From positions 60,026 through 124,025 of the forward strand of contig NZ_NHYK01000002.1 of NCBI RefSeq assembly GCF_003288805.1: 64,000 nt of DNA. The letters are read 5' to 3'. This document shows, one piece after another, positions 28,586-37,675 of this stretch (position 1 is the first letter of the stretch; each line of letters begins with the position of its first letter). A program made the translations under genes and the position numbers. This DNA is from Helicobacter sp. 10-6591. Lineage in GTDB: Bacteria; Campylobacterota; Campylobacteria; Campylobacterales; Helicobacteraceae. The notes under the pieces are model-generated. The model was not told the DNA's origin. It saw only the letters and a list, made by a program, of their open reading frames with translations, and did no database searches.

Positions 28586-29680
28586 ATGATATGGATTGAT
28601 ATTACAGATTCTAAATATGTACTGTTTTTTCGTGCGCTCTTGCCTTATCTTAGAGAACTTGATGAAGTGTTTATCACTACAAGAAAATCGTATGGTTATG
28701 ATGAATGCGCTAGGCTTCTAGCACTTTTTGGAATCCAGAGTGTGAGTGTCGGTGGGTATGGCGGAGGCGAGAGATTAGGCAAGCTCAAGGCAAGGCTTGT
28801 AAGGCAAGAGAAGCTCTTAGAGCTTGTGACTGCTAAAAGTCCTAGAATCTTTCTTACGGGAGTGAGTGTCGAGGGAAGCGGGTGTGCCTTTGGCTTGGGG
28901 ATACCTGTGGTGCAGTTTTCGGATACGCCAATTGCTGGATCGTCCGTAGATGTGCGTCTGCTCACTAAAGTAGCGCGTTTGAGCCTACCGCTCTCAGAGC
29001 TTATCTTCTATCCTTTTGTGTTGCCAAAGGAATGTTTTTTCTTGCTTGGTATGGATGAAGAAAATCTTAAGAGCTATGGGTTTATTGATGTAGCACTTTG
29101 GCTTGATGGCATAGAGGACTTGCGCTCACAAAGACATGTGAGAAAGTCGAGGTTTTTAGACGCGCTGGGGTTGCAAGAAAATCTGCCTTTGATTCTGGTG
29201 CGTGAGGAGGAGTATAAGGCGCATTATGTGAAAGAGCAGCTTGATGTGCTCTATAAAAGCGTGCATTTGCTGCACAAAAACTTGCGAGCCAATATCGTGA
29301 TAATGCCGCGCTATGAGAGTGAAAGTCTACTGACAGAATTTGGCGGATGTAATCGGGTGAAAGTCTTAGAGCAGAAGTTTTTTCCGCAAGAGTTTTATCC
29401 CTTTATTGATGTGGTGCTTGGTGGCGGGGGGACGATGAATCTCGAAGCAAGCTATCTTGGGATTCCTACGATTTCTATGCGTTCGCTCCTGCTTTTTCAT
29501 GATGTGTTTTTGATTCGCAATGGCTTTATGCAGCATACTTTGAATCCGCAGGACACATTAGAGCTAGTCTCTGAAAATCTTGGTTTAGCAAGAGGTGAAA
29601 ATAAAAGTGCGTTTGTGCAAGGGGATGTAGAATCTGCAAAGCGTGAGATTGTCTGTACTCTTAAGAGGATGTTTTATTAA
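28586..29680 (+). CDS. DUF354 family protein (glycosyltransferase-like)
   Basis: A 364-residue protein from ATG 28586, 4 bp after thyX; earlier in-frame starts lie inside thyX. DUF354 features: IWIDITDSKYVLFFRAL at the start, then VQFSDTPIA, and a C-terminal VVLGGGGTMNLEASYLGIP. The last is like the nucleotide-sugar-binding loop of GT-B glycosyltransferases such as UDP-GlcNAc 2-epimerase or MurG relatives. Substrate and pathway are unknown. There is no signal or membrane span. The stop overlaps the convergent M16 gene by 4 bp. Confidence 0.7.
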   Translation: MIWIDITDSKYVLFFRALLPYLRELDEVFITTRKSYGYDECARLLALFGIQSVSVGGYGGGERLGKLKARLVRQEKLLELVTAKSPRIFLTGVSVEGSGCAFGLGIPVVQFSDTPIAGSSVDVRLLTKVARLSLPLSELIFYPFVLPKECFFLLGMDEENLKSYGFIDVALWLDGIEDLRSQRHVRKSRFLDALGLQENLPLILVREEEYKAHYVKEQLDVLYKSVHLLHKNLRANIVIMPRYESESLLTEFGGCNRVKVLEQKFFPQEFYPFIDVVLGGGGTMNLEASYLGIPTISMRSLLLFHDVFLIRNGFMQHTLNPQDTLELVSENLGLARGENKSAFVQGDVESAKREIVCTLKRMFY

Positions 29681-31047
29681 TCTTGGGCTTTTGCTTGCAC
29701 TATGCTAAATGAGATGTTTGTGATTTCTTTGTGCTGCTTTATGAATGCATTTATCTCATCAAGGCCTAAAGAGGATATTTTGGCAATATCTTGCTTGTGG
29801 GTATCAAGGGGTAAATCTCGCAGATAATTTATAAGCTTGGCATTCAGTCTTTGGGATAGCGTCTCCTCACCCAAAGGCTCACTTCCGAGAATAAATGCCT
29901 TTGCAGAATCTAATTCTGCTTGTGTGATTCCATTTTGGACAAATTCTTTGATGACTTCTTGCAGTGTTTTTATCGCGTTATCTTTGGAGTCTAAACCTGT
30001 CTGTAAATATCCCCAGCCATAATGAGCTAGCTTGCTAGCGCCATTGAGCCTGAATGAGACTGAGTATGCTAGACCTTGCTTTACGCGGACTTCCTCCATA
30101 AGCCTAGAGCCAAAACCAGATGAACCAAGTGTGAAGCTCATTATTTTTGTCTTGTAATTGTCTTTGGTGTCTGCATCAAAGGGTGTGGCGAAATAGATGA
30201 AGGCTTGTTCTGTGGGTTTGTGTATGATGGTGGTTTGTGGGGTTTGCAATGTCGTGATTTTGGGCTTTTTAGTAGGCGAGCCTTTGGGGAGGATGGATAG
30301 CGTTTGCTCAAGCTGGTTTTTGAAAGCATTTAGTTCCATATCCCCACCAGCAACAATTATAAGGCGGCTTAGCACGAGATTTTGCTCTAGGAATGCTTTG
30401 ATGTCTGAAAGGCTGATATTCTCAATACTTTCGAGATGGCCTTGAGAGGGGGAAGCCATCGCTGTACCTGCAAAAAAGAGAGAGTGGAGATTCTTATCTG
30501 CGATGTAGTCAAAGTCTGATTCTTTGGCAAGAAGGGAAGTTTTGGCAAGAGTCTTGACTTTGTTTAGTGTCTGCTCGCTGAGATTTGGGTCGCTTAGAAG
30601 CTCAAGTAGGCAAGAGTATGCGAAATCCTTGTATTCGGTCAAAAAAGACAAATCAAAGCTTAACGTCTGTAAGCCCTGTCCTATGTCTAAATCAATAGCT
30701 TTGCTCTCGAGCTTCTTGGCAAATTCTGTGCTACCAAGCTGCTTGGTACCCTCATTGAGTAAAAGTGAGGTCAAATAGGAGAGTCCGGCTTTTGTGTGCT
30801 TAGAATCTGTGGAATTATCATAGAGATTCCCTCCGCCGTTAAAGACGAATGTGATAGTGCCTATCGGCAGTAGGCTGCTTTGCTCAAAAATAAGTGGGAC
30901 ATCTATGCCATTGATTCTTATAAACTCCACACCCTCTATGCTTTGTACGCGGCTTTCTATACGCTTTGTTATTATCACTGCAATTCCTCCTATGAGAATG
31001 AGTACCACAGCAGCTTTCAGTAAAAATCCTAGTTTTAATTGATGCAA
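29677..31047 (-). CDS. M16-family peptidase homologue lacking the zinc site
   Basis: A 456-residue protein with an N-terminal span (about 9-27), so anchored to face the periplasm, followed by two M16 half-domains. The normal HxxEH helix is replaced: GLSYLTSLLLNEGT (from Gly88) has Tyr, Ser and Leu at the three metal/catalytic positions. The second half has the M16 segment SRLMEEVRVKQGLAYSV. It is therefore probably a non-catalytic partner of an active M16 protease elsewhere, as in two-subunit systems. It lies 9 bp after mqnC; the order bamA-mqnC-M16 matches HP0655-0657. Confidence 0.85.
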   Translation of the reverse strand: MHQLKLGFLLKAAVVLILIGGIAVIITKRIESRVQSIEGVEFIRINGIDVPLIFEQSSLLPIGTITFVFNGGGNLYDNSTDSKHTKAGLSYLTSLLLNEGTKQLGSTEFAKKLESKAIDLDIGQGLQTLSFDLSFLTEYKDFAYSCLLELLSDPNLSEQTLNKVKTLAKTSLLAKESDFDYIADKNLHSLFFAGTAMASPSQGHLESIENISLSDIKAFLEQNLVLSRLIIVAGGDMELNAFKNQLEQTLSILPKGSPTKKPKITTLQTPQTTIIHKPTEQAFIYFATPFDADTKDNYKTKIMSFTLGSSGFGSRLMEEVRVKQGLAYSVSFRLNGASKLAHYGWGYLQTGLDSKDNAIKTLQEVIKEFVQNGITQAELDSAKAFILGSEPLGEETLSQRLNAKLINYLRDLPLDTHKQDIAKISSLGLDEINAFIKQHKEITNISFSIVQAKAQD

Positions 31048-31056
31048 TTGGCTGCC

Positions 31057-32121
31057 TTAGTAGTATTTTAAAACTTCGTATGCTGTGTCGCGTTTGGCTG
31101 GTTTATAGCCTAAGTCTTTGATGAGCTTTATCATCTCTGCTTGATTCATAGAATGGCAAGCACCAGCGCTTGATACGACATTTTCTTCCATCATCGTGCT
31201 TCCTAAGTCATTTGCACCAAAAAGCAAGGCAAGCTGCCCTATATAAGGACCTTGAGTAACCCACGAGCTTTGGATATTAACAAAATTGTCAAGATAGATT
31301 CTGCTACAGGCTAGAAGGCGCAAGTAGCGATTAGAACTTGCACGTTGGATATGAGGAAATTCCCCTTTTAAAGGGGTATTATCCGGTTGAAAACTCCAGA
31401 GAATAAATGCTCTAAAGCCATTGTATTTATCTTGTAGGTCTCTGATATTTTGCCAATGCTCTATGATGTCTTCATCATTTTCTACTGAGCCAAACATCAT
31501 GGTTGCTGTGCCTTTCATACCAAGCTTATGAGCTTCCTCGTGGATATGTAGCCATTGTTTTGTATCAAGCTTTTTTGGCGCGATAATATCACGCACTCTA
31601 TCGCTTAAAATCTCTGCACCAGCACCAGGTATGGAGCTAAGTCCAGCTTTTTGTAAGCGTAAGATAGCTTCTTGGACGCTGATTTTAGAAATTTTAGCGA
31701 TATAGTGTATTTCGACAGCAGAAAAGCCGTGTATGGTGATTTGGGGGTATTTAGTGTGGATATGGCTTACTAGCTCTTCATACCATTCAATCTTTAGCTT
31801 TGGATGCACTCCACCTTGGAAAAGTATTTGTGTGCCACCAATTTCTAGTAATTCATCAATTTTTGAATCAATTTCTGCAAAACTTAGTACATACACTCCC
31901 TCTTCGCCTAGTCTGCGCTTAAATGCACAGAATTTACAATCCACCCAACATGCATTGGTGTAATTGATATTTCTATCTATGACAAAGGTAATTGTCTTAT
32001 CTGAATGCAGAGAATCTCTGATCTGGTTTGCACGCAATCCCAGCTCTTTTAACGATGCATTTTGCATGAGGTAGAGAATCTCATCATTGCTTACGCGTTT
32101 GTGGGTGTTTGTACTAGACAT
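31057..32121 (-). CDS. mqnC: Cyclic dehypoxanthinyl futalosine synthase (radical SAM)
   Basis: Radical SAM enzyme of the futalosine menaquinone pathway. The cluster cysteines are Cys58, Cys62 and Cys65 in NACWVDCKFCAF. MqnC-type segments follow: GGTQILFQGGVHP and the C-terminal GANDLGSTMMEENVVSSAG. ATG 32121 (354 residues) is chosen because GAGGAG precedes it and it does not overlap bamA; an upstream in-frame ATG at 32160 would. The distinction from the related MqnE is from motif memory and gene position next to bamA. Confidence 0.9.
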   Translation of the reverse strand: MSSTNTHKRVSNDEILYLMQNASLKELGLRANQIRDSLHSDKTITFVIDRNINYTNACWVDCKFCAFKRRLGEEGVYVLSFAEIDSKIDELLEIGGTQILFQGGVHPKLKIEWYEELVSHIHTKYPQITIHGFSAVEIHYIAKISKISVQEAILRLQKAGLSSIPGAGAEILSDRVRDIIAPKKLDTKQWLHIHEEAHKLGMKGTATMMFGSVENDEDIIEHWQNIRDLQDKYNGFRAFILWSFQPDNTPLKGEFPHIQRASSNRYLRLLACSRIYLDNFVNIQSSWVTQGPYIGQLALLFGANDLGSTMMEENVVSSAGACHSMNQAEMIKLIKDLGYKPAKRDTAYEVLKYY

Positions 32122-32131
32122 ATTAGCTCCT

Positions 32132-34420
32132 CTAAAATCTCGTTCCCATAGTAAATTCAAATTTTGATGTGAAATCCTGCTCTCGGGGATTTATAGCCTG
32201 AGGGAATACAAGCACGATGGGACCAAGAGGGCTTACCCACTCAACTGCTATCCCCCAAGAAGCGCGCTCTGTCTCTTGAAGAGAATCCACACCTATCATT
32301 CCATGATCTGCAAAGACTGCTATGCGCATTTGTGCCTTTTGTAATAAGCCATAGCTTAGCTCAACAGAATTGGTAAGAATATAGTTCCCGCCTATGCGGA
32401 TTCCGCTGAGATTATCAGGGAAGCGTGGTGTTAGGGAGCTTACTTGGTAGCCTCTGACACTAGAGATACCACCCATATAAAATTTACTTGTGATTGGTGT
32501 GTAGCCTTGGTCGATAATCATACCTGCTTGTGTTTTGTAGCGCGCGATAAAATCTAGTCCGATAAGATTCTTTAGGTGCTTGTAAGCGGCGAATTTCCCA
32601 TAGATTTTTGTATATTTCTCTCCGCCACCAAGTCCAGCATACTCCACATATGCAGAAGCGATAATGCCGTTTTTGGGGAAGTAGTAATCATCTGTGTTGT
32701 CAAAGCTAATGCTTGGGCTAATAGAGCTTTTGATAGGGCCATCTAGTGGTGTTATACCATTTTTATAGGTTCGTGAAAAATATTGATTGTATAAGAAGTA
32801 TGTAATGTCACTATAAAACCCTAGAATCTTTGTGGTAGAGATCGTGTATCCAAGTGATACGCTAAAAGTGTCTGTTAGTAAGCGGCCAAAGGTTAAGCTC
32901 ACTCCTCTTGTCTGTTCTCTATAATCCCAATTGTTATAAGTAGATACAAAAGCACTCACTGATTCGCTGTATCCAGAATCAAAGATTCGAGGATTTGTAA
33001 GTGTGATATTAAAGAGTTCTCGTCTTGTAGACCAATCCACATAAAACTGCGCACTATGCCCTGTTCCGAAGAGATTGCGCTCTCTGATAGAGGCATTGAC
33101 CATAAATCTGTCGAAACTTCCATAACCAAAACCAAACATAAGCTCACCTGTGCGCGCTTCCTCTACATTCACAAGCAAATCCATAGAATTTTCGCTCACT
33201 CTACGCTCTTGGATATCAACCTTATTGAAGTATCCAAGTCTTCTTAGTGCATTTTGAGATCGTATAAGCTTTGTGAGGCTATATTCATCGCCGGGAGCTA
33301 GGAGCAGTTCGCGTCTTATGATTCTATCGCCCGTGCGGGTATTGCCTGTTATGATGACATCATTGATTTTGACTTTTTGTCCAACTTGTACGTAATAGAT
33401 GACCTTTACTTCAGAAGATTTAGGGTCCTTGTCCAAATCCGGCGATACACGGGCAAATGCATAACCTAAGTCCGCGACTTCTTGTCGAATATTCTCGAGA
33501 TCAGCGCGTAATTCCTCGATATTGAAATATTTACCTTTTTTAACCTTAAGGTTCTTGCGTAGCTTTTTTTCCGCTATCACAGGCATTTGCAATGAAATCT
33601 CCACGCTTATTACCTTATAACGCTCGCCCTCTTTTATCTTGTAGTAGAGCTCTGCGGTGTAGTCACTGGAATTCACTTGTAAAAATGCAGGAGTAACATT
33701 TGCATCCAAAAAGCCTTTACGCATATAAGCATCTTGTATTCTTGCGCTGTCAAACTCCAAATCATTCAGACGCAATTTGCCATCATTACGCCCCCAAAGC
33801 CAACCAGCGAACTGTTTTTGTCTGTTTGCTGTAAGCTCTTCTATCTCGCTTACACTGAGCTTTTCTCTACCTTCATAATGGGCTTTGGTGATGATGATGT
33901 TATCACCTTGATTGATATGAAGTGTGATAGCATAGGCTTCGCCACTGCCCACAGGTTTTAACTCATGATTGATGACGCTGCCATAGTAGCCTTGGTATTC
34001 TAGAATCATTTTTATGACGGTTTTAGCCCTCTCGAGCTTTATCTCATCGAAACTATCGCCTTTTTTTATGCCTATTTGGCTATAGAGTGTTTCTTTTTCT
34101 TGTTCGTTGCCATAGCCTTTGATTTCAACACTTGCGATTTTTGGACGCTGTTTAAAATGAAAAGTTAGTACACCATTTTCAAAGGTTGTATAGACATCTT
34201 CGAAATACCCCTGCTTGAAAAATTCTGCTACTGCTTTATCTACTGCTTTGATATCTAGTTCATCACCAGGTTTGATTTTAGAAATCTCGCCTGCAAGAAC
34301 ATCAGATATAGAGTGGCTACCTTCGTATTTTATTGCTTTGATTTGTTCGGATTTTAGAAATTGTGTGCTTACTACTGAAGCCATAAAAATGTAAAAAAAT
34401 ACTTTGATAAATGTCTGCAT
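32132..34420 (-). CDS. bamA: Outer membrane protein assembly factor BamA
   Basis: Inserts beta-barrel proteins into the outer membrane. Layout of 762 residues: signal peptide (to about residue 24), five POTRA domains (about 25-400), then a 16-strand barrel with SSVRGYQ (the VRGF/Y motif near residue 650) and a C-terminal aromatic residue (MGTRF). The POTRA 5 region has GNTRTGDRIIRRELLL. It is the first gene of the run bamA-mqnC-M16, with a TATAAT at 34492-34497. Length is normal. Confidence 0.96.
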   Translation of the reverse strand: MQTFIKVFFYIFMASVVSTQFLKSEQIKAIKYEGSHSISDVLAGEISKIKPGDELDIKAVDKAVAEFFKQGYFEDVYTTFENGVLTFHFKQRPKIASVEIKGYGNEQEKETLYSQIGIKKGDSFDEIKLERAKTVIKMILEYQGYYGSVINHELKPVGSGEAYAITLHINQGDNIIITKAHYEGREKLSVSEIEELTANRQKQFAGWLWGRNDGKLRLNDLEFDSARIQDAYMRKGFLDANVTPAFLQVNSSDYTAELYYKIKEGERYKVISVEISLQMPVIAEKKLRKNLKVKKGKYFNIEELRADLENIRQEVADLGYAFARVSPDLDKDPKSSEVKVIYYVQVGQKVKINDVIITGNTRTGDRIIRRELLLAPGDEYSLTKLIRSQNALRRLGYFNKVDIQERRVSENSMDLLVNVEEARTGELMFGFGYGSFDRFMVNASIRERNLFGTGHSAQFYVDWSTRRELFNITLTNPRIFDSGYSESVSAFVSTYNNWDYREQTRGVSLTFGRLLTDTFSVSLGYTISTTKILGFYSDITYFLYNQYFSRTYKNGITPLDGPIKSSISPSISFDNTDDYYFPKNGIIASAYVEYAGLGGGEKYTKIYGKFAAYKHLKNLIGLDFIARYKTQAGMIIDQGYTPITSKFYMGGISSVRGYQVSSLTPRFPDNLSGIRIGGNYILTNSVELSYGLLQKAQMRIAVFADHGMIGVDSLQETERASWGIAVEWVSPLGPIVLVFPQAINPREQDFTSKFEFTMGTRF

Positions 34421-34491
34421 ATCCCTCGTCTCTAAACTGCTGTATTTTAAGTGTAGTTGGGTCTTCTTTAAGGGTTTTCAAAAAATCGGGG

Positions 34492-34497
34492 ATTATA
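34492..34497 (-). promoter_or_regulatory. -10 box of the bamA run
   Basis: TATAAT on the minus strand, 72-77 bases upstream of the bamA ATG. The remaining 210 bp up to the modE-like stop (34708) show no gene I can identify. Confidence 0.5.
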
Positions 34498-34707
34498 CTC
34501 TAAAGATGTTTAAACTGGCAAACTTTAAAGTCCAGCAAAGGAACGTGCTTAAAGACATGCTGCTTTGAGTGTGTTAGCAATGGTCTGACTTAAACTTACT
34601 GAAGAAGATAGATGGGAGGTTATCTGGATAAGGAGAACAAAGTTAGAACTCTTTGGTGGTGTTTGGGCAGAGAGAGTGAAAATCAGAATGTTGTATGGCT
34701 AAAAATC

Positions 34708-35100
34708 TTATTGTTCTGTGAGATTCCTGATAGCTGTCTGTAATATCCCTATGCGCTTATTTAATTCGTCAAAATCCTGCGTATTATTCAAATATTCAAA
34801 AAATTCATTCTTGAGTGTTTGAAGATTTTCAAATACAGTAATAGCTTTTCTGCCTTCATTAGTTATTTTTGTCCCACTACTTTTTCCACCACCCGCACTG
34901 GAATGGACCAAAGGATTTGGTGCGGAAATTTTATTCATAATATCTATGCTATCCCATGCAGCTTTGTAACTCATTCTCATTTGCTTTGCAGCCTTAGCGA
35001 TCGAACCACTCTTATCAATGCGCTCTAAAAGTTCTATTCTCCCGGCACCCAAATAACTCTTGGAATCTTTTTTGATCCAAACTCTTGAACATATGATCAT
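34708..35100 (-). CDS. modE: ModE-type winged-helix regulator (DNA-binding domain only)
   Basis: A 130-residue protein. Residues 20-95 are the ModE/LysR-like winged helix: GRIELLERIDKSGSIAKAAK, MRMSYKAAWDSIDIMN, then GGGKSSGTKITNEGRKAI. The molybdate-binding TOBE domains of full ModE are missing, as in some Campylobacterota ModE proteins. Such proteins may sense metal oxyanions through the wing region or act without ligand. No mod or moa genes adjoin it; it is divergent from the lactate permease, so lctP could be a target. The C-terminal 35 residues look coiled-coil. Confidence 0.8.
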   Translation of the reverse strand: MIICSRVWIKKDSKSYLGAGRIELLERIDKSGSIAKAAKQMRMSYKAAWDSIDIMNKISAPNPLVHSSAGGGKSSGTKITNEGRKAITVFENLQTLKNEFFEYLNNTQDFDELNKRIGILQTAIRNLTEQ

Positions 35101-35200
35101 GTTTTTTTGCCCCTTAAAAATTTTGAAGTTGTTTCAAAAGCGGGCGGATTGTAGCAGATTTTAAAACTATAGTATTTTGGAATTTCTGTTTATTTTTTGC

Positions 35201-35223
35201 ACATGAAGGCTATATCTTCATGT
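35201..35223. promoter_or_regulatory. Inverted repeat upstream of the lactate permease
   Basis: Arms ACATGAAG and CTTCATGT with a 7-base spacer, in the 246-bp gap between the divergent modE-like and lctP genes. Size and position fit a dimeric repressor or activator site. No factor can be assigned. Confidence 0.4.
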
Positions 35224-35346
35224 TAAATGGATGAAAGTTGTTGATTTTTTACAAGAAGTTGTGTAAGGATAATCAGCGTTATCGTATAGGCCATATCTTA
35301 GTAAATCGATCACAACATTAAAATATTTCGTTGGTAAGGAGTCTTC

Positions 35347-36999
35347 ATGGAATACATGGAAGTGTGGAAACAAGTCTATAATCCACTTGGCAATGCTTGG
35401 TTGAGTGCTTTTGTGGCATTTTTGCCAATTTTGTTGTTTTTTGTCTCGTTAGTAGTTTTGAAACTTAAAGGCCATACTGCCGGGTTTCTCACAGTTTTGT
35501 GTGCGGCAATTATTGCAGTCTTTGTCTATGGTATGCCTATGGATAAAATGTTGTTAAGTTTTGTTTATGGTGCGTTGTATGGTTTATGGCCTATTGCGTG
35601 GATTATTATTTCGGCAATTTTTCTCTATAAACTCACGGTCAAATCAGGATACTTTGATATTTTGCGTGAATCTATTATCGCTATTACACCCGATCAAAGA
35701 ATACAAGTAGTTTTGATTGGTTTTTGTTTTGGTGCATTTTTAGAAGGTGCAATTGGTTTTGGGGGACCTGTGGCTATTAGCGCAGCTCTTTTAGTGGGAC
35801 TTGGACTTCGACCGCTTTATGCTGCGGGGCTTTGTATGATTGCAAATACTGCACCTGTAGCATTTGGTGCTGTTGGGATTCCGATTATTGCGATGGCAGG
35901 TGCGGTGAATGTTCCAGCTATTGAGATTTCTGCAATGGCTGGACATATGTTGCCACCGCTTTCACTTTTCATACCATTCTTTTTGATTTTCTTAATGAAT
36001 GGTTTTAAGGGAGTAAAAGATACATGGCCAGTAGCGCTTGTAGCAGGAGGAAGTTTCGCCACAGTGCAATACATTACAGCCACACAACTTGGACCAGAAC
36101 TTCCAGATATTGCTTCAGCGGTTGTATCGATTGCAGCGGTTGCGTTGTTTTTACGCTTCTGGCAACCAAAAAATATTTTTAAGTTTGATGGTATGAACAC
36201 AAATATGAGCATAGAACCAAAGAAATACACTTCGCAGCAAATTTTTCTCGCTTGGTTGCCTTTTATTATTCTTATAGTCGTGATTATCATTTGGACACAA
36301 AGCTGGTTTAAGGGGCTTTTTGCATCAGGAGGCATTTTGAGCTGGCTTGTGTTCAAATTCAGTATTCCTAGTTTGAGTGAGATTATCCAGACTCCGCCTG
36401 TTGTAAGCAAAGAATCAGCTGTCAAATCTGTATTTACAATTCCGCTTATTAATACTGTCGGCACTTCGATTTTCTTTGTAGCTCTTATCACTATGGCATT
36501 ATTGAAAGTCAAGGTCTCTACCGCGATCAAGACTTTTGGGGAGACTCTTGATGAGATGAAGTTCGCGATACTCACTATTGCATTGGTTGTAGGATTTGCA
36601 TATGTTTCAAATTACAGTGGTATCTCGGCTACCTTAGCGCTTGCTTTGGCAGAAACAGGTGATGCTTTTGCGTTTTTCTCCCCTATAGTTGGTTGGATTG
36701 GTGTTTTCCTTACTGGCAGTGATACAAGCTCAAATTTGCTCTTTGGTACATTACAGCAGCTTACAGCTCGCCAACTTGGTATACCAGAAGTATTATTTCT
36801 TGCAGCAAATTCTGTTGGTGGAGTTGTAGGAAAGATGATCTCTCCTCAAAGCATTGCCATAGCATGTGCAGCTGTAGGCTTGGTTGGTAAAGAATCTGAT
36901 CTCTTCAGATATACTGTTAAGTATTCTATTGCCCTTGTCATAGCTATAGGAATCTTCACTTACCTCATTGCTTTCTGGCTTACTTGGTTGATACCATAA
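35347..36999 (+). CDS. lctP: L-lactate permease
   Basis: LctP/LldP family lactate:H+ symporter, 550 residues with about 12-14 spans. Conserved parts are GFCFGAFLEGAIGFGGPVAI (about 122-141), the TGSDTSSNLLFGTLQ segment near residue 458 and MISPQSIAIACAA near 497. AAGGAG precedes the ATG. Lactate is a key carbon and electron source for Helicobacter in the host gut. Many species carry two tandem copies; only one is here. Divergent from the ModE-like gene, with an inverted repeat between. Confidence 0.95.
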   Translation: MEYMEVWKQVYNPLGNAWLSAFVAFLPILLFFVSLVVLKLKGHTAGFLTVLCAAIIAVFVYGMPMDKMLLSFVYGALYGLWPIAWIIISAIFLYKLTVKSGYFDILRESIIAITPDQRIQVVLIGFCFGAFLEGAIGFGGPVAISAALLVGLGLRPLYAAGLCMIANTAPVAFGAVGIPIIAMAGAVNVPAIEISAMAGHMLPPLSLFIPFFLIFLMNGFKGVKDTWPVALVAGGSFATVQYITATQLGPELPDIASAVVSIAAVALFLRFWQPKNIFKFDGMNTNMSIEPKKYTSQQIFLAWLPFIILIVVIIIWTQSWFKGLFASGGILSWLVFKFSIPSLSEIIQTPPVVSKESAVKSVFTIPLINTVGTSIFFVALITMALLKVKVSTAIKTFGETLDEMKFAILTIALVVGFAYVSNYSGISATLALALAETGDAFAFFSPIVGWIGVFLTGSDTSSNLLFGTLQQLTARQLGIPEVLFLAANSVGGVVGKMISPQSIAIACAAVGLVGKESDLFRYTVKYSIALVIAIGIFTYLIAFWLTWLIP

Positions 37000-37073
37000 T
37001 AGCAAACACTTGCAGCACTTGCTGCAGGTCTATCCTCTTTCAGATTTTTAAAAATCCCGATTCTATTTCGAGC

Positions 37074-37664
37074 TTATGGAACGAGTAGTTCATCTACAAG
37101 TGATTGTAAAACACTCTCGCTTACCTTGTAAAAAACAGGCGCGAAATCTTTATTTGTAATTTGCGCTTCTTGTGTGAGTGTTCCGCTTTTTTTGAGCTTG
37201 AGAGTTTTTGTGTCAAAAATTTCATAATTTAATGTGATGGTGGCAAGTTCCTTGCCATCTTTTTGAATGATGAGGATTCTATCAATATGCAATTTTAGAT
37301 GTGCGTTAAGATTTGCACTACCAAATGGTGGGCGGATGACATTAAGTCCTTTGGCATTCATTTCTGCAACAAAACTAGAAAATAACATTTCTTTGGGTTT
37401 TGCGACCCATTGTGCAGAAGGGATTGCTTTGATTTGTAAGCTTTGTGAATCGAGCTTGAAAATATCAGTACTATCATAAGGCATACTCGCGCTTAATACC
37501 ACGCCATAGGATAAGTTGGCGATTCCCTGAGATTGAGTGTTTTGTATCGTTATGTCATAAAAGCTCATTTCTGGAATCTCTGTTTTTATATCCACATTTA
37601 CACATGCACAAAGACTGAACGCACATATAAGACTCATGGAGGATTTGAAAAGAGTTTTATTCAT
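37074..37664 (-). CDS. ABC-type transport auxiliary lipoprotein (PqiC/MlaD-associated)
   Basis: A 196-residue lipoprotein: signal peptide with lipobox SLCAC (Cys21 region). The following domain has YGVVLSASMPYDSTDIFKLD and QWVAKPKEMLFSSFVAEM, the pattern of the DUF330/ABC-type auxiliary lipoprotein family, where a conserved YD...RW-like core binds partner proteins. These lipoproteins sit in the outer membrane and receive lipids from MCE complexes. It lies 11 bp after mlaD, which fits that role. The ATPase and permease (mlaF, mlaE) must lie elsewhere. Confidence 0.72.
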   Translation of the reverse strand: MNKTLFKSSMSLICAFSLCACVNVDIKTEIPEMSFYDITIQNTQSQGIANLSYGVVLSASMPYDSTDIFKLDSQSLQIKAIPSAQWVAKPKEMLFSSFVAEMNAKGLNVIRPPFGSANLNAHLKLHIDRILIIQKDGKELATITLNYEIFDTKTLKLKKSGTLTQEAQITNKDFAPVFYKVSESVLQSLVDELLVP

Positions 37665-37675
37665 TTGGATTTCCT

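Noticed and set aside
37011..37056. Hairpins between lctP and the auxiliary lipoprotein gene as terminators
   Set aside because: TGCAGC/GCTGCA has only a 6-bp stem without U-run, and GATTTTTAAAAATC is a simple AT palindrome; neither is convincing alone.
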